DNA of 64,000 nucleotides from Caryophanales bacterium UBA5603 (GTDB lineage: Bacteria; Bacillota_I; Bacilli_A; Izemoplasmatales; Hujiaoplasmataceae). The notes beneath the pieces are model-generated. The model worked only from the letters and a program-made list of their open reading frames with translations, was not told where the DNA came from and made no database searches. The stretch covers positions 1 to 64,000 of the forward strand of contig DILB01000027.1 of assembly GCA_002424815.1 (NCBI GenBank), written 5' to 3'. Shown here in pieces: positions 1 through 8,148 of the stretch; positions within the stretch are counted from its first letter, which is position 1; each line of letters starts with the position of its first letter. The translations under genes and the position numbers were made by a program.

Positions 1-4
1 CATA

Positions 5-18
5 TTGAAACCGTTTCT
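5..18. promoter_or_regulatory. weak LacI/CcpA-type operator candidate
   Basis: Contains the palindrome GAAACcGTTTC with a central CG, as in LacI-family operators. It only partly fits the CcpA cre consensus (its 3' end lacks the CA) and lies about 170 bases before the first gene. The rest of 1-188 shows no gene and no strong promoter. Confidence 0.2.
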
Positions 19-188
19 CTTCTTACAATCAAATAATTTTTTTAATAGCATTCATTGATATGATTCAAAAATAATACTCAATTGAAGCTATCCTAAACAA
101 TATTTTTATCGTTATTATCGATTGTTTCAATTCAAAATAAATAACTAATTAACCAATATTACCTTGCATATTTGAGGGGGCCAATGTT

Positions 189-998
189 ATGTCAGAAGAA
201 TCAACTATCCAAATGTCAAGTACACCAATAACAATTGATCGTCTTAAATCTGATTTGTTTCGAATTGGGGTTTGTGAAGGTGATCTTTTGTTAGTGCATT
301 CTTCGTTATCCTCGCTTGGATGGGTATGCGGTGGTGCACAAAGCGTAATCATGGCATTACTATCAGTGTTAGGACCACAGGGAACACTAGTCATGCCTTC
401 ACACAGTGGTGATTGGAGTGACCCGACAAATTGGTCAAATCCGCCTGTACCTAATCATTGGATATCTATTATAAAAGAATCAATGCCAGCCTATGATAAG
501 AACCTTACTTGTACTAGAAAGATGGGTAAAATAAGTGAACTCTTTAGACTTCAACCTGGTGTAATTCGTTCTGAACAACCTCAACTTTCTTTTTCTGCGA
601 TAGGTCCTCTTGCGAAGACTATCATCAATGGGGAGCAAACATTTCCTCAACTAGGAATGAATTCACCTCTTGGAAAATGCTATGAATTAAAAGCTAAAGT
701 TTTGCTCATGGGTGTGGACTATGATTCAAACACTTGTTTCCATCTTGCCGAAACATTGATTCCAATGATGAAATCTGAACTTTGTGGGTCACCAATTCTA
801 ATCAACGGAAAGAGAACTTGGCATGAATTTATCGATTTTGATTATGATTCAAGTGATTTTTTGTTATGTGGAGAAAATTTTGAGATGACCGATCGAGTCT
901 CGATAAATGATATCGGTTGTGGACGTTCCAAGTTATTTTCAATCATTGACGCGGTCGATTTTGCCAAAAAATGGCTATTAATCAATCGAAAATTTTAA
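189..998 (+). CDS. AAC(3)-family aminoglycoside N-acetyltransferase-like protein
   Basis: A 269-residue protein of the antibiotic N-acetyltransferase AAC(3)/YokD family, which transfers acetyl from acetyl-CoA to an amine. Visible family features are the N-terminal segment with VHSSLSSLGWVCGG, then TLVMPSHSGDW, LSFSAIGP and LMGVDYDSNTCFHLAE. The family's RSxHPxxS element reads RSEQPQLS here, so the usual His is Gln; this may affect substrate or activity. The start is the ATG eight bases after GAGGGGG; an out-of-frame ATG at 184 is ignored. The OsmC-like gene follows closely (19 bases), so co-transcription is likely. Many chromosomal family members do not confer resistance, so the substrate is unknown. 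Confidence 0.85.
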   Translation: MSEESTIQMSSTPITIDRLKSDLFRIGVCEGDLLLVHSSLSSLGWVCGGAQSVIMALLSVLGPQGTLVMPSHSGDWSDPTNWSNPPVPNHWISIIKESMPAYDKNLTCTRKMGKISELFRLQPGVIRSEQPQLSFSAIGPLAKTIINGEQTFPQLGMNSPLGKCYELKAKVLLMGVDYDSNTCFHLAETLIPMMKSELCGSPILINGKRTWHEFIDFDYDSSDFLLCGENFEMTDRVSINDIGCGRSKLFSIIDAVDFAKKWLLINRKF

Positions 999-1016
999 AT
1001 GTGGGAGGAATTCGTA

Positions 1017-1418
1017 ATGAATACAGATAAAGTAACATTAGATTTTGACTCATCTTATATTGGAACCATGACTTCGCCAACTGGGTCGATAAAAATGGGA
1101 GATCAAACGGGCGGGATGCAACCCTATCATTTATTATTTGGTGCTTTGGGGTCTTGCTTTTATGCCACTTTTTTGGGAATCGCGAAAAAAAAGCGTTTGA
1201 CTTTCTCCAAAGCGACTTTGGATATTGGCGGGCACAAACGCGATGAAATACCCCCGACTCTTGATAACGTAAAGATTCACCTTATTATTTTTGATGCTAG
1301 CGACGAGGCCCAATTTATCAAATCAGCACAATTAGGTGCTGAGTATTGTTCGATTCATGAAACAATTTCAAAAGTCGCTAAAATCAATCTTGATGTCACT
1401 TTCGCGTCAACAAAATAG
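1017..1418 (+). CDS. OsmC-like protein
   Basis: A 133-residue OsmC/Ohr-superfamily protein; members often reduce organic hydroperoxides through two cysteines, or are of unknown function (YhfA type). One Cys lies in FGALGSCFYATF, about residue 48, and the second in AEYCSIHETIS, about residue 110, matching the two-Cys layout. The frame is open upstream to 999, but GGGAGG at 1003-1008 sits eight bases before the ATG at 1017, which I take as the start. It follows the acetyltransferase gene with an 18-base gap. Peroxidase activity is inferred from the family only. Confidence 0.85.
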   Translation: MNTDKVTLDFDSSYIGTMTSPTGSIKMGDQTGGMQPYHLLFGALGSCFYATFLGIAKKKRLTFSKATLDIGGHKRDEIPPTLDNVKIHLIIFDASDEAQFIKSAQLGAEYCSIHETISKVAKINLDVTFASTK

Positions 1419-1924
1419 AATTTTGTTAAATTTTTACCATCATTAAATAATTTGTTTGTTAACGTATAAAATATAGTAATTTAATCCAAAAATGCGAATT
1501 GGATATAATTATCTTTTAAATGAACAGATTATTATCAGCGTTTTGATCTTCTTATACTCATTTTTTATATCATCTCAAGTATTATTATATGAACCGATAA
1601 AATCAATAAATAATTTGAACCGTTTTTATTTTTATTCTTTTTTTTTGCAAAAATTCCTTCGCGATGGAATTTGAATTTAATTTATATATATCAATGATCT
1701 CAAAATAGTGTTGATCGAATTGATTATACCTTGTCACTACACAAGCCAATATCATTGATGAAAGGTCAAAAGCTAAATTTTATAAATCCGCATCGCAACG
1801 TATTTATAACATTAATATTGTATTATGAACTCTTCCATTAGTATTTAAGAAATTCATGCAACTTGGTTTATATGTTTTAACAGAATTTTATTAAAAAGAT
1901 TTTTACTACTATCAGAAAGGCAAC
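1419..1924. other. 506-base stretch without a convincing gene
   Basis: Very AT-rich. A 60-codon frame at 1492-1674 has no Shine-Dalgarno site and a low-complexity hydrophobic translation, so I do not call it. I see no tRNA, no strong terminator and no repeat. It could be a decayed gene or a long leader, but nothing in it supports either. Confidence 0.5.
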
Positions 1925-2536
1925 ATGAATATGTCTAATAAAATTAATAAATTGACAACTGCGGAATTAGGATCCCTATTTCCAATCATTCTGGAAGAGT
2001 CAAAACCAGAATGGTTTGATTACTATGTTGAGGAAGAAAAACGCATATTTGACGCTATTGGAGTGTATATCTTCCGAATTCACCATTTTGGCAGTACATC
2101 TGTCCCCGGATTGCTAGCCAAACCAACGATTGATATATTAGTTGAAATTGCACTTAACAGCAATGAAGAAAAAATTATCGATGCAATGCAAAATGCTGGT
2201 TTCTTATATTCTGAAAAACAAGAAAACCCCGCACCTCACATGATGTTTATGAAAGGGTACGCCGAAACAGGATTTGTCGGACAAGCTGTTCACGTGCATG
2301 TCCGCTTTCCAGGAGACTGGGATGAACTCTATTTTTGTGAATATCTTCGCAGACACCCAGAAATACATAAAGAATATGAACAACTTAAAATTGAATTGAA
2401 AAAACATTTTGAAAAAGATAGAGAAGCATATACAAATGGAAAGTCATCTTTTATAGAACGCATCACTGCCTTGGCAAGACATGAATTACACCCACATTTT
2501 TCCATCTCAGGGGCTTCTTGTTTTCAAACAAAATAA
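1925..2536 (+). CDS. GrpB/UPF0157 family protein (nucleotidyltransferase fold)
   Basis: A 203-residue protein of the GrpB/UPF0157 family, which has a nucleotidyltransferase-like fold. The hallmark is HHFGSTSVPGLLAKPTIDIL near residues 56-75, with the GSTSV and KPxIDI elements, followed by a His-rich VHVHVRFPGD segment near residue 122. The biochemical role of single-domain GrpB proteins is not settled. AGAAAGG at 1914-1920 could serve either the ATG at 1925 (spacing 4) or the ATG at 1931 (spacing 10), so the start is uncertain by two codons. A terminator follows directly, so it is probably monocistronic. Confidence 0.85.
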   Translation: MNMSNKINKLTTAELGSLFPIILEESKPEWFDYYVEEEKRIFDAIGVYIFRIHHFGSTSVPGLLAKPTIDILVEIALNSNEEKIIDAMQNAGFLYSEKQENPAPHMMFMKGYAETGFVGQAVHVHVRFPGDWDELYFCEYLRRHPEIHKEYEQLKIELKKHFEKDREAYTNGKSSFIERITALARHELHPHFSISGASCFQTK

Positions 2537-2549
2537 AAATAATTATTAT

Positions 2550-2580
2550 AATCCGTAATCTCTTTACGGGTTATTTTTTT
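2550..2580 (+). terminator. Rho-independent terminator after the GrpB-family gene
   Basis: A 9-bp stem (2550-2558 with 2564-2572, one G-U pair), loop of five, then a T-rich run. Confidence 0.85.
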
Positions 2581-2627
2581 ATTTTCATTCGCTTAAATCA
2601 AGTTTCATTAAATCGATCCAATCTAAA

Positions 2628-2678
2628 CAAGTGTTTTTTTGCATAACACTTGAAAAATCATCATTCTACTGAGATAAT
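2628..2678 (+). promoter_or_regulatory. promoter with overlapping inverted repeat, CoA-disulfide reductase gene
   Basis: CAAGTGTT (2628-2635) and AACACTTG (2645-2652) form a perfect 8-bp inverted repeat with a 9-base spacer. Its right arm overlaps a -35 box TTGAAA (2650-2655), which is 17 bases from GATAAT (2673-2678). The geometry suits repressor binding, but the regulator is unknown. A transcription terminator is less likely because no T-run follows. Confidence 0.5.
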
Positions 2679-2714
2679 AATTGCGTTATGAAATCATTCA
2701 TGGAGGATTTATAG

Positions 2715-4394
2715 ATGAAAATAATAATAATAGGTGGAGTTGCTGGTGGTGCTACGGCTGCTACGCGATTAAGAAGATTGAGTGAGACAGATGAAATTAT
2801 ATTACTCGAAAAAGATGAATATGTCTCGTTTGCCAACTGCGGGTTACCCTATCATATAGGCGGTATCATTGAGGATCGTGATGAATTATTTGTCCAGACA
2901 ATTGCTGGCATGAAAGAGCGATATAATCTTGATATTCGAAACTTTAGTCAAGTTACTGCTGTTGATCCTATAAACAAAAATGTTACTATTAAGAAAGTAT
3001 TGGACGGAAAAATATATACTGAAACTTATGATAAATTAATTTTGTCAACCGGTTCAAAACCTATTAAACCTAACCTCGAAGGATTATTGGATGCAGAAAA
3101 CATTTTTACTTTGACCAATATTCCCAGCATGGATCAAATTCTAGACTACATAAAAAATCATACTGTAAAAAAAGCTACTATTATTGGCGGAGGTTTTATC
3201 GGTATAGAAGTAGCTGAAAATATTGCTCATTTAGGTATTGATGTCACAATTATAGAAAAGTTACCTCAAGTTATGAGACCATTTGATTTTGAAATGGCGC
3301 AAATAATTCATCATGAATTGAACCGACATGATGTTAGATTAATCTTGGGTGATGGTATCAAAGGGTTTAAAGATTCTGGGAAGATAGTTATGCTTGAAAG
3401 TGGTAAAACAATCGAAACCGATTTAACTATTCTTGCAATCGGAGTAACACCTAACAATGAATTGGCTAAATCTTCAGGGATAAAAGTGGGTCCAAGAGGT
3501 CACATTATTGTTTCAGAAAATTATAATATTTTTGATGCTTCAACTAATTCAATCAATAAAGATATATATGCAATTGGTGATATGATTGAAGTTATTGATT
3601 TTGTTGATAATTCTAAAACAGCTATTCCCCTTGCTTGGCCTGCCAATCGTCAAGCTCGATTAGTAGCTGATCATATCAATAATATTTATATAAAAGAGAC
3701 TAAATTACTTGGGACATCTATCATTAAAGTCTTTGATTTGACTGCAGCAAGTGTAGGTAATAATGAAGCACAACTCAAAATGAAAAAGTTGCCTTATACT
3801 GCGATACATGCAGTTCGTGGAAATCATGCCGGATACTATCCGGGAGCTTCTGATTTAATTATGAAAATATTGTTTGATCCAAATACAGGAAAAATTTACG
3901 GTGCACAAATTATTGGAGAAAGTGGCGTCGACAAAAGAATTGATGTTATTTCTACGGTGATGAAAACTTATGGAAACGTTTATGACTTGTCTGATCTTCA
4001 ACTTGCCTATGCACCGCCTTTCGGTTCTGCAAAGGACCCAATTAATATTTTAGGATATATTGCTGAAAATCTTCATGCAGATACTTGCAAAGTATTCCAT
4101 TATTATGAGATTGACAAATTAATAGAGTCAGGCGCATTCTTTCTTGATGTGAGAACTGAATCAGAATTTCATTATGGGCACATAAAAACAGCACTTAACA
4201 TTCCCATTGATGAGTTGCGCAATAGAATCAATGAGATACGTATCACAAAAGATATGCCTATATATGTCAATTGTGAATCGGGAGCACGGTCTTATAATGC
4301 AATATGTATTTTAAAAAACAATGGATTCACCAATTTATACAATTTGTCAGGTGGATTTATGGCTGTTAGAAATAGTAAATATCTTGTAAAATAA
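2715..4394 (+). CDS. CoA-disulfide reductase/NADH persulfide reductase with C-terminal rhodanese domain
   Basis: A 559-residue FAD- and NAD(P)H-dependent disulfide oxidoreductase of the CoADR-RHD type, thought to reduce CoA disulfide, CoA persulfide or polysulfide. The N-terminal FAD site is IIIGGVAGGATAATRLRR (residues 3-20). The single redox Cys42 lies in SFANCGLPYHIGG. A second dinucleotide site, IIGGGFIGIEVAENI, follows near residue 156. The dimerisation domain contains GNHAGYYPGA and AYAPPFGSAKDP. The last 100 residues are a rhodanese domain with its catalytic Cys520 in the CESGARS loop. It starts at the ATG after GGAGG. The gene stands alone between terminators, behind a promoter carrying an inverted repeat, so it may respond to thiol or sulfur state. 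The in vivo substrate is not decidable from sequence. Confidence 0.92.
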   Translation: MKIIIIGGVAGGATAATRLRRLSETDEIILLEKDEYVSFANCGLPYHIGGIIEDRDELFVQTIAGMKERYNLDIRNFSQVTAVDPINKNVTIKKVLDGKIYTETYDKLILSTGSKPIKPNLEGLLDAENIFTLTNIPSMDQILDYIKNHTVKKATIIGGGFIGIEVAENIAHLGIDVTIIEKLPQVMRPFDFEMAQIIHHELNRHDVRLILGDGIKGFKDSGKIVMLESGKTIETDLTILAIGVTPNNELAKSSGIKVGPRGHIIVSENYNIFDASTNSINKDIYAIGDMIEVIDFVDNSKTAIPLAWPANRQARLVADHINNIYIKETKLLGTSIIKVFDLTAASVGNNEAQLKMKKLPYTAIHAVRGNHAGYYPGASDLIMKILFDPNTGKIYGAQIIGESGVDKRIDVISTVMKTYGNVYDLSDLQLAYAPPFGSAKDPINILGYIAENLHADTCKVFHYYEIDKLIESGAFFLDVRTESEFHYGHIKTALNIPIDELRNRINEIRITKDMPIYVNCESGARSYNAICILKNNGFTNLYNLSGGFMAVRNSKYLVK

Positions 4395-4435
4395 AAAACG
4401 GATTGCCAATTCAATTTGGTAATCCGTTTTTTTTA
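4394..4435. terminator. bidirectional terminator between convergent genes
   Basis: A 14-bp stem (4394-4407 with 4418-4431, one G-U pair) with A-run and T-run flanks. It serves the reductase gene on the plus strand and the thioredoxin-like gene on the minus strand. Confidence 0.9.
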
Positions 4436-4741
4436 TTTAATTTTTTCTAACAAATCGATTAATTTATGCCAATCTATAAAACGGGATTCTCGATGAATTT
4501 CTCGACCTTCATTAAATACAATGATTGTTGGAACGGTGAACACTAAATGTTGTCCTCGAAATTCGGGGACATCCTCAATATAAACTTCATATAGTGGAAT
4601 ATTTGGATAATCCTTCATTAATTCAATTAAACGAAGTGTAACGGGTAGGCATACATTGCACCCTTGCGTTTTTGCGACAATGATTGCAATAGAAGATTGA
4701 ATGGCTTTAATTGTTTGTTCATATGTTTTAATTCTGGTCAT
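4433..4741 (-). CDS. thioredoxin-like protein
   Basis: A 102-residue single-domain thioredoxin-fold protein. The active site is CNVC (Cys28 and Cys31), not the usual CGPC, and the cis-proline loop reads VFTVPTIIVF. There is no signal peptide, so it is cytoplasmic. The frame extends six codons further upstream, but AAAGGAG ends five bases before the ATG at 4741 and fixes the start there. It is convergent with the CoA-disulfide reductase gene and shares its terminator. It may reduce protein disulfides or persulfides; the altered active site makes the partner uncertain. Confidence 0.85.
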   Translation of the reverse strand: MTRIKTYEQTIKAIQSSIAIIVAKTQGCNVCLPVTLRLIELMKDYPNIPLYEVYIEDVPEFRGQHLVFTVPTIIVFNEGREIHRESRFIDWHKLIDLLEKIK

Positions 4742-4875
4742 ACTAACTCCTTTGATCAACAGATTTATCTTGTCCTAAAATATATTATCATAGTCGTGAT
4801 TATTTGTCATGGAAAATGGCCTGTGAAATGTTTATGATTTTTGTCAATTAACTTATGTATTTTTGAGACGATTAC

Positions 4876-4915
4876 TGTTATAATTATTTCAATAACGAAT
4901 TTGAAAGCGCTTTTC
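4876..4915 (+). promoter_or_regulatory. extended -10 promoter and cre-like operator for the sugar symporter
   Basis: TGtTATAAT (4876-4884) is an extended -10 box. TTGAAAGCGCTTTTC (4901-4915) lies about ten bases after the expected transcription start. It contains the palindrome GAAAGCGCTTT with the central CG typical of LacI/CcpA operators, so binding would block transcription. A CcpA-like gene is encoded at 17297. Confidence 0.6.
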
Positions 4916-4956
4916 TTATCACAATACAAATGAATGTTTAAATCGGAGGAGAAATT

Positions 4957-6594
4957 ATGCAAGGAAATCTATTAGATATTGAAAAAAAGCTTCTAAACCG
5001 TAATAAATGGGCTTATTCCGTCGGGGGAATAGGTCGCGATATGATTTATCAATTGATTGCAACGTTTTTTATGACCTATGTTCAATATTCAGGACTTAAA
5101 ATTGATGCAGTTCAATTCGGTGTTATTGGTATTATTTTGATTTTTGGAAGAGTTTGGGATGCTATTAATGATCCAATTATGGGATCAATAGTAGAAAACA
5201 CTCATACAAAATGGGGAAAATTTAGACCTTGGATCTTAATTGGTGGACTTCTCACCGCAATTGTCGTCATTTTCATGTTTAATTTTCGGCCGGAAGGTTG
5301 GTCTTTCGTCGTCTTTTTTGGCCTGATTTATTTAGTTTGGGAAATGACATTTACATTGAATGATATCCCATATTGGTCCTTAATTCCCGCTTTATCTAAA
5401 AACAAGAAAGATCGTGATTCAATTACATCAATGGTTGTTGTTTTTGCGGGTATTGGCGCTTTTCTTGCAAATGCGATTATCAGTTTTACTACCACAGGCG
5501 ATATGGTAGCTGGATATAGTCGTATATCGATTACATTTGCAATATTTTTTGTCGCATGCACATGTTTAACGGTTTTTGGCGTTAAAGAACCCACTGAACT
5601 CATTCATGAAAACGAAGAAAAAATTACAATTAAAAAAATGTTTGCTGTTATAAAAAACAATGATCAGTTACTTTGGAGCGCTCTAGCCTTGATGTTTTAC
5701 AGCGTTGGTTCAGGGATCCTTGTTGCATTAGGTTACAATTTCTTTTATATTGAATTAGGATATAACGGTACTTTGATTTTGATATTCCTGGTAACCTTTG
5801 CGATTAGTAATATTACTATCCAAGCTTTTTATTCAAAATTGGCTAATCGTTTTTCTCGCAAAACTTTAATGAAGGCAAGTTTTATTGTTTTGGCTGTTGG
5901 ATATGGATTATTGTTAATTGTTGGATTTGTTCCATTTATTCCAATGCATATTGCTACGGTAAGTTTTTTTGGATTCTTTGTTTTTAGTGGGCAGGCTATT
6001 TTTTATATGGTAATAATTGTTAATATGACTAATACCATAGAATATAATGAATTTAAAACCGGGGATAGGAATGAAGCAATTGTATTTTCACTCAGACCTT
6101 TTGTTGCAAAATTTAGCAGCGCTTTACAACAAGGCGTAGTAACATTAGTTTTGCTTGCATCTGGCGTTTTTGTACTCAGTCAAAATATTTCTGAACTAGA
6201 AAATCAAAAAAATATATTCGATCAAATGGATGCAATTCAGCAAGCTGAATATCTTGTAAATATTAGTGCTAGACAAGGGATATTTGATAACTCTGATTTG
6301 GATGAGGAGCAAATAGAAATATTATATGATGCTTTAGAAATGGTTGAATTTGAAGGTCAAATCGGAGCTCAAACGATGATTGTGAATAGTGCTGCCGATT
6401 TTGCATTTAAGGATTTAGGCACGTTATCGATGCGAGTGATGTTGCGAATTGCATTGGCAATTGTTCCTGTAGTCTTGATTTATATTTCTTACTGGATTCT
6501 TAATAAGAAATTTATTATTACAGAAGAATATTATGAACAGATTACTTCGGCAGTTAAACAAAAATACGCTCAGGATCAGTCTCAAGAAACTTAA
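4957..6594 (+). CDS. GPH-family sugar:cation symporter
   Basis: A 545-residue membrane transporter of the glycoside-pentoside-hexuronide:cation symporter (MelB-like, MFS) family, importing a sugar or glycoside with Na+ or H+. The signature IFGRVWDAINDPIMGSI near residues 62-78 and KWGKFRPWIL just after it are characteristic. About 12 hydrophobic segments are visible. It is longer than usual (about 450-480): an acidic hydrophilic insertion of about 70 residues lies before the last transmembrane helix, roughly residues 410-480. It starts at the ATG after GGAGGAG. A cre-like operator lies upstream and a terminator follows, so it is probably a single-gene unit under carbon control. Substrate is unknown; GH2 and GH17-like glycosidases are encoded within 10 kb. 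Confidence 0.9.
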   Translation: MQGNLLDIEKKLLNRNKWAYSVGGIGRDMIYQLIATFFMTYVQYSGLKIDAVQFGVIGIILIFGRVWDAINDPIMGSIVENTHTKWGKFRPWILIGGLLTAIVVIFMFNFRPEGWSFVVFFGLIYLVWEMTFTLNDIPYWSLIPALSKNKKDRDSITSMVVVFAGIGAFLANAIISFTTTGDMVAGYSRISITFAIFFVACTCLTVFGVKEPTELIHENEEKITIKKMFAVIKNNDQLLWSALALMFYSVGSGILVALGYNFFYIELGYNGTLILIFLVTFAISNITIQAFYSKLANRFSRKTLMKASFIVLAVGYGLLLIVGFVPFIPMHIATVSFFGFFVFSGQAIFYMVIIVNMTNTIEYNEFKTGDRNEAIVFSLRPFVAKFSSALQQGVVTLVLLASGVFVLSQNISELENQKNIFDQMDAIQQAEYLVNISARQGIFDNSDLDEEQIEILYDALEMVEFEGQIGAQTMIVNSAADFAFKDLGTLSMRVMLRIALAIVPVVLIYISYWILNKKFIITEEYYEQITSAVKQKYAQDQSQET

Positions 6595-6602
6595 GATTAT
6601 TG

Positions 6603-6631
6603 ACCGGAGACGAATTGTTTCCGGTTTTTTT
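6603..6631 (+). terminator. Rho-independent terminator after the symporter gene
   Basis: A 9-bp stem (6603-6611 with 6617-6625, one G-U pair), loop GAATT, then seven Ts. Confidence 0.88.
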
Positions 6632-6677
6632 GTTGTATAACAATCATATTTATTTATGAGTTGGAAGGGCATTAGAC

Positions 6678-7514
6678 ATGGGTAAGGGTATATATAATAT
6701 TCTTGTTACTTTAGATGAAAATTATCTGAGGCCTTTGACAATTATGCTTCAATCAATACTGTTGTCTCATCCGAATGATAAATTTAATGTGTTTGTCATG
6801 CATGATTCACTTACAGAAAATAACTTTAAATGGTTAAATCGAGTTATTGATGATGATAAAATGCAAATCACATCGATTTTTTTTACAGACTTTCATCTCA
6901 ATGAAGCGCCAACTTCATCAAGATTTCCAAAAGTGATGTATTACCGATTATTTGCGCCATTTTTCTTGCCGAAAGAAATGGATCGTATTCTTTATTTAGA
7001 CCCCGATTTAGTTATTATCAAACCCTTTACAGATTTATACAATCAAGACTTTCAGAATAATTGCTTGATAGCTTCAACGCATGTCTTTAAATGGGGCCAA
7101 AAATTTAATGCATGGCGTCTAAAAATGAATCAAGGAGCTTATTATGTAAATAGCGGAATCTTCCTGATGAATCTTGAAAAGATTCGAGAAATATATACAC
7201 CTCAAAGCATCTATAGCTGTTTGCAGATACATCGATATCATCTTATTCTGCCTGATCAGGATATCTTAAGCGTTTTATATGAAAAATCCATTGGTATGAT
7301 AGATCCATTAGTTTATAATCTAAGCGATCGATATCGGATCGTATACAACTTCCTAAACATTCTTCGAGGAATGAAAATTAATAAAGAATGGATAGAACTA
7401 AATACAATAATAATTCATTATTGTGGAAGAAATAAACCTTGGAAAAAAATCTATTTTGGAATATTATCAAAATGGTATACAGATTTAAAAAATGGAATTG
7501 AAGATCGGTGGTAA
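6678..7514 (+). CDS. glycosyltransferase family 8 protein
   Basis: A 278-residue GT8 (GT-A fold, retaining) glycosyltransferase that moves a sugar from a nucleotide-sugar donor. It begins ILVTLDENYLRPLTIMLQSI, typical of GT8. The metal-binding DxD motif is YLDPDLVI near residue 110, preceded by YRLFAPFFLP. VNSGIFLMNL near residue 158 and the late HYCGRNKPW segment match the family core. It starts at the ATG after GGAAGGG. The next gene follows four bases after its stop. The acceptor, such as a lipid or surface polysaccharide, cannot be read from the sequence. There is no signal peptide. Confidence 0.88.
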   Translation: MGKGIYNILVTLDENYLRPLTIMLQSILLSHPNDKFNVFVMHDSLTENNFKWLNRVIDDDKMQITSIFFTDFHLNEAPTSSRFPKVMYYRLFAPFFLPKEMDRILYLDPDLVIIKPFTDLYNQDFQNNCLIASTHVFKWGQKFNAWRLKMNQGAYYVNSGIFLMNLEKIREIYTPQSIYSCLQIHRYHLILPDQDILSVLYEKSIGMIDPLVYNLSDRYRIVYNFLNILRGMKINKEWIELNTIIIHYCGRNKPWKKIYFGILSKWYTDLKNGIEDRW

Positions 7515-7518
7515 TAAT

Positions 7519-8079
7519 ATGTTGTATATTATATCTGGAATAGCTAAATCTGGTAAAAGCTTTCTTGCAAAACGTATCGTCAAAAAATACGGAATTGGTT
7601 CATTTTCTTCAGATTATTTGATGATGTCACTCGCCAAAGCAAACCCAAAACTTAATATTGATATTGATGCTAGTGATACCACCGTATCAAATGTATTGAA
7701 ACCCTATCTTGAAGCAATGATGGTTACTATGATTGAAAATAAGATTGACTACTTATTAGAAGGAGTTCATTTTAAGCCACAAATGATTCGTGAAATTCTT
7801 GACCGTTATCCAGGAAAAATAAAATCCGTTTTTCTCGGATATCGAGACATCGAGACTTCTGTGAAGATTCAAGAATTATCGATATTTGGAAAAGACACAG
7901 AAAATCATTGGTATAAAAGGATGAATGAATCTGAGTTGAAAAACTTAGTCAATTATCTCAAAAATGAAAGTGAGTTATTGTACATAGAGTGTCAAAAATA
8001 TGGATTTGATTATGTTGAAATTAATAATATAAACGATCAATCTGAAAACATCATTCATCGATTGTTTAACAACGAATGA
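7519..8079 (+). CDS. P-loop ATP/GTP-binding kinase-like protein
   Basis: A 186-residue P-loop NTPase with Walker A GIAKSGKS at residues 7-14, then an FSSDYLMMSL segment that resembles the substrate-binding part of small-molecule kinases, and the segment LLEGVHFKP. It resembles the AAA_33/zeta-toxin/2-phosphoglycerate-kinase-like superfamily without a clear assignment. An upstream in-frame ATG at 7492 lies inside the GT8 gene. I prefer the ATG at 7519, seven bases after GGTGG and four after the GT8 stop. Co-transcription with the GT8 gene suggests a link to sugar metabolism, which is inference. It ends with TGA. Confidence 0.7.
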   Translation: MLYIISGIAKSGKSFLAKRIVKKYGIGSFSSDYLMMSLAKANPKLNIDIDASDTTVSNVLKPYLEAMMVTMIENKIDYLLEGVHFKPQMIREILDRYPGKIKSVFLGYRDIETSVKIQELSIFGKDTENHWYKRMNESELKNLVNYLKNESELLYIECQKYGFDYVEINNINDQSENIIHRLFNNE

Positions 8080-8114
8080 TGAAGATATGTCAATTTTGAA
8101 TTGAATAAAGAAAA

Positions 8115-8147
8115 GGCACACTAGAATTTTACTTGTGTGCCGTTTTT
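8115..8147. terminator. terminator between kinase-like gene and minus-strand EEP gene
   Basis: GGCACAC (8115-8121) pairs with GTGTGCC (8135-8141), followed by GTTTTT; AAAAAGAAAAGG on the other side lets it also serve the convergent gene. Confidence 0.82.
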
Positions 8148-8148
8148 A

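Noticed and set aside
1492..1674. 60-codon open frame
   Set aside because: No ribosome-binding site, low-complexity hydrophobic translation and no family resemblance.
4863..4884. TTGAGA as the -35 box for the symporter promoter
   Set aside because: The spacer to TATAAT would be only 10 bases; the extended -10 explains the promoter better.
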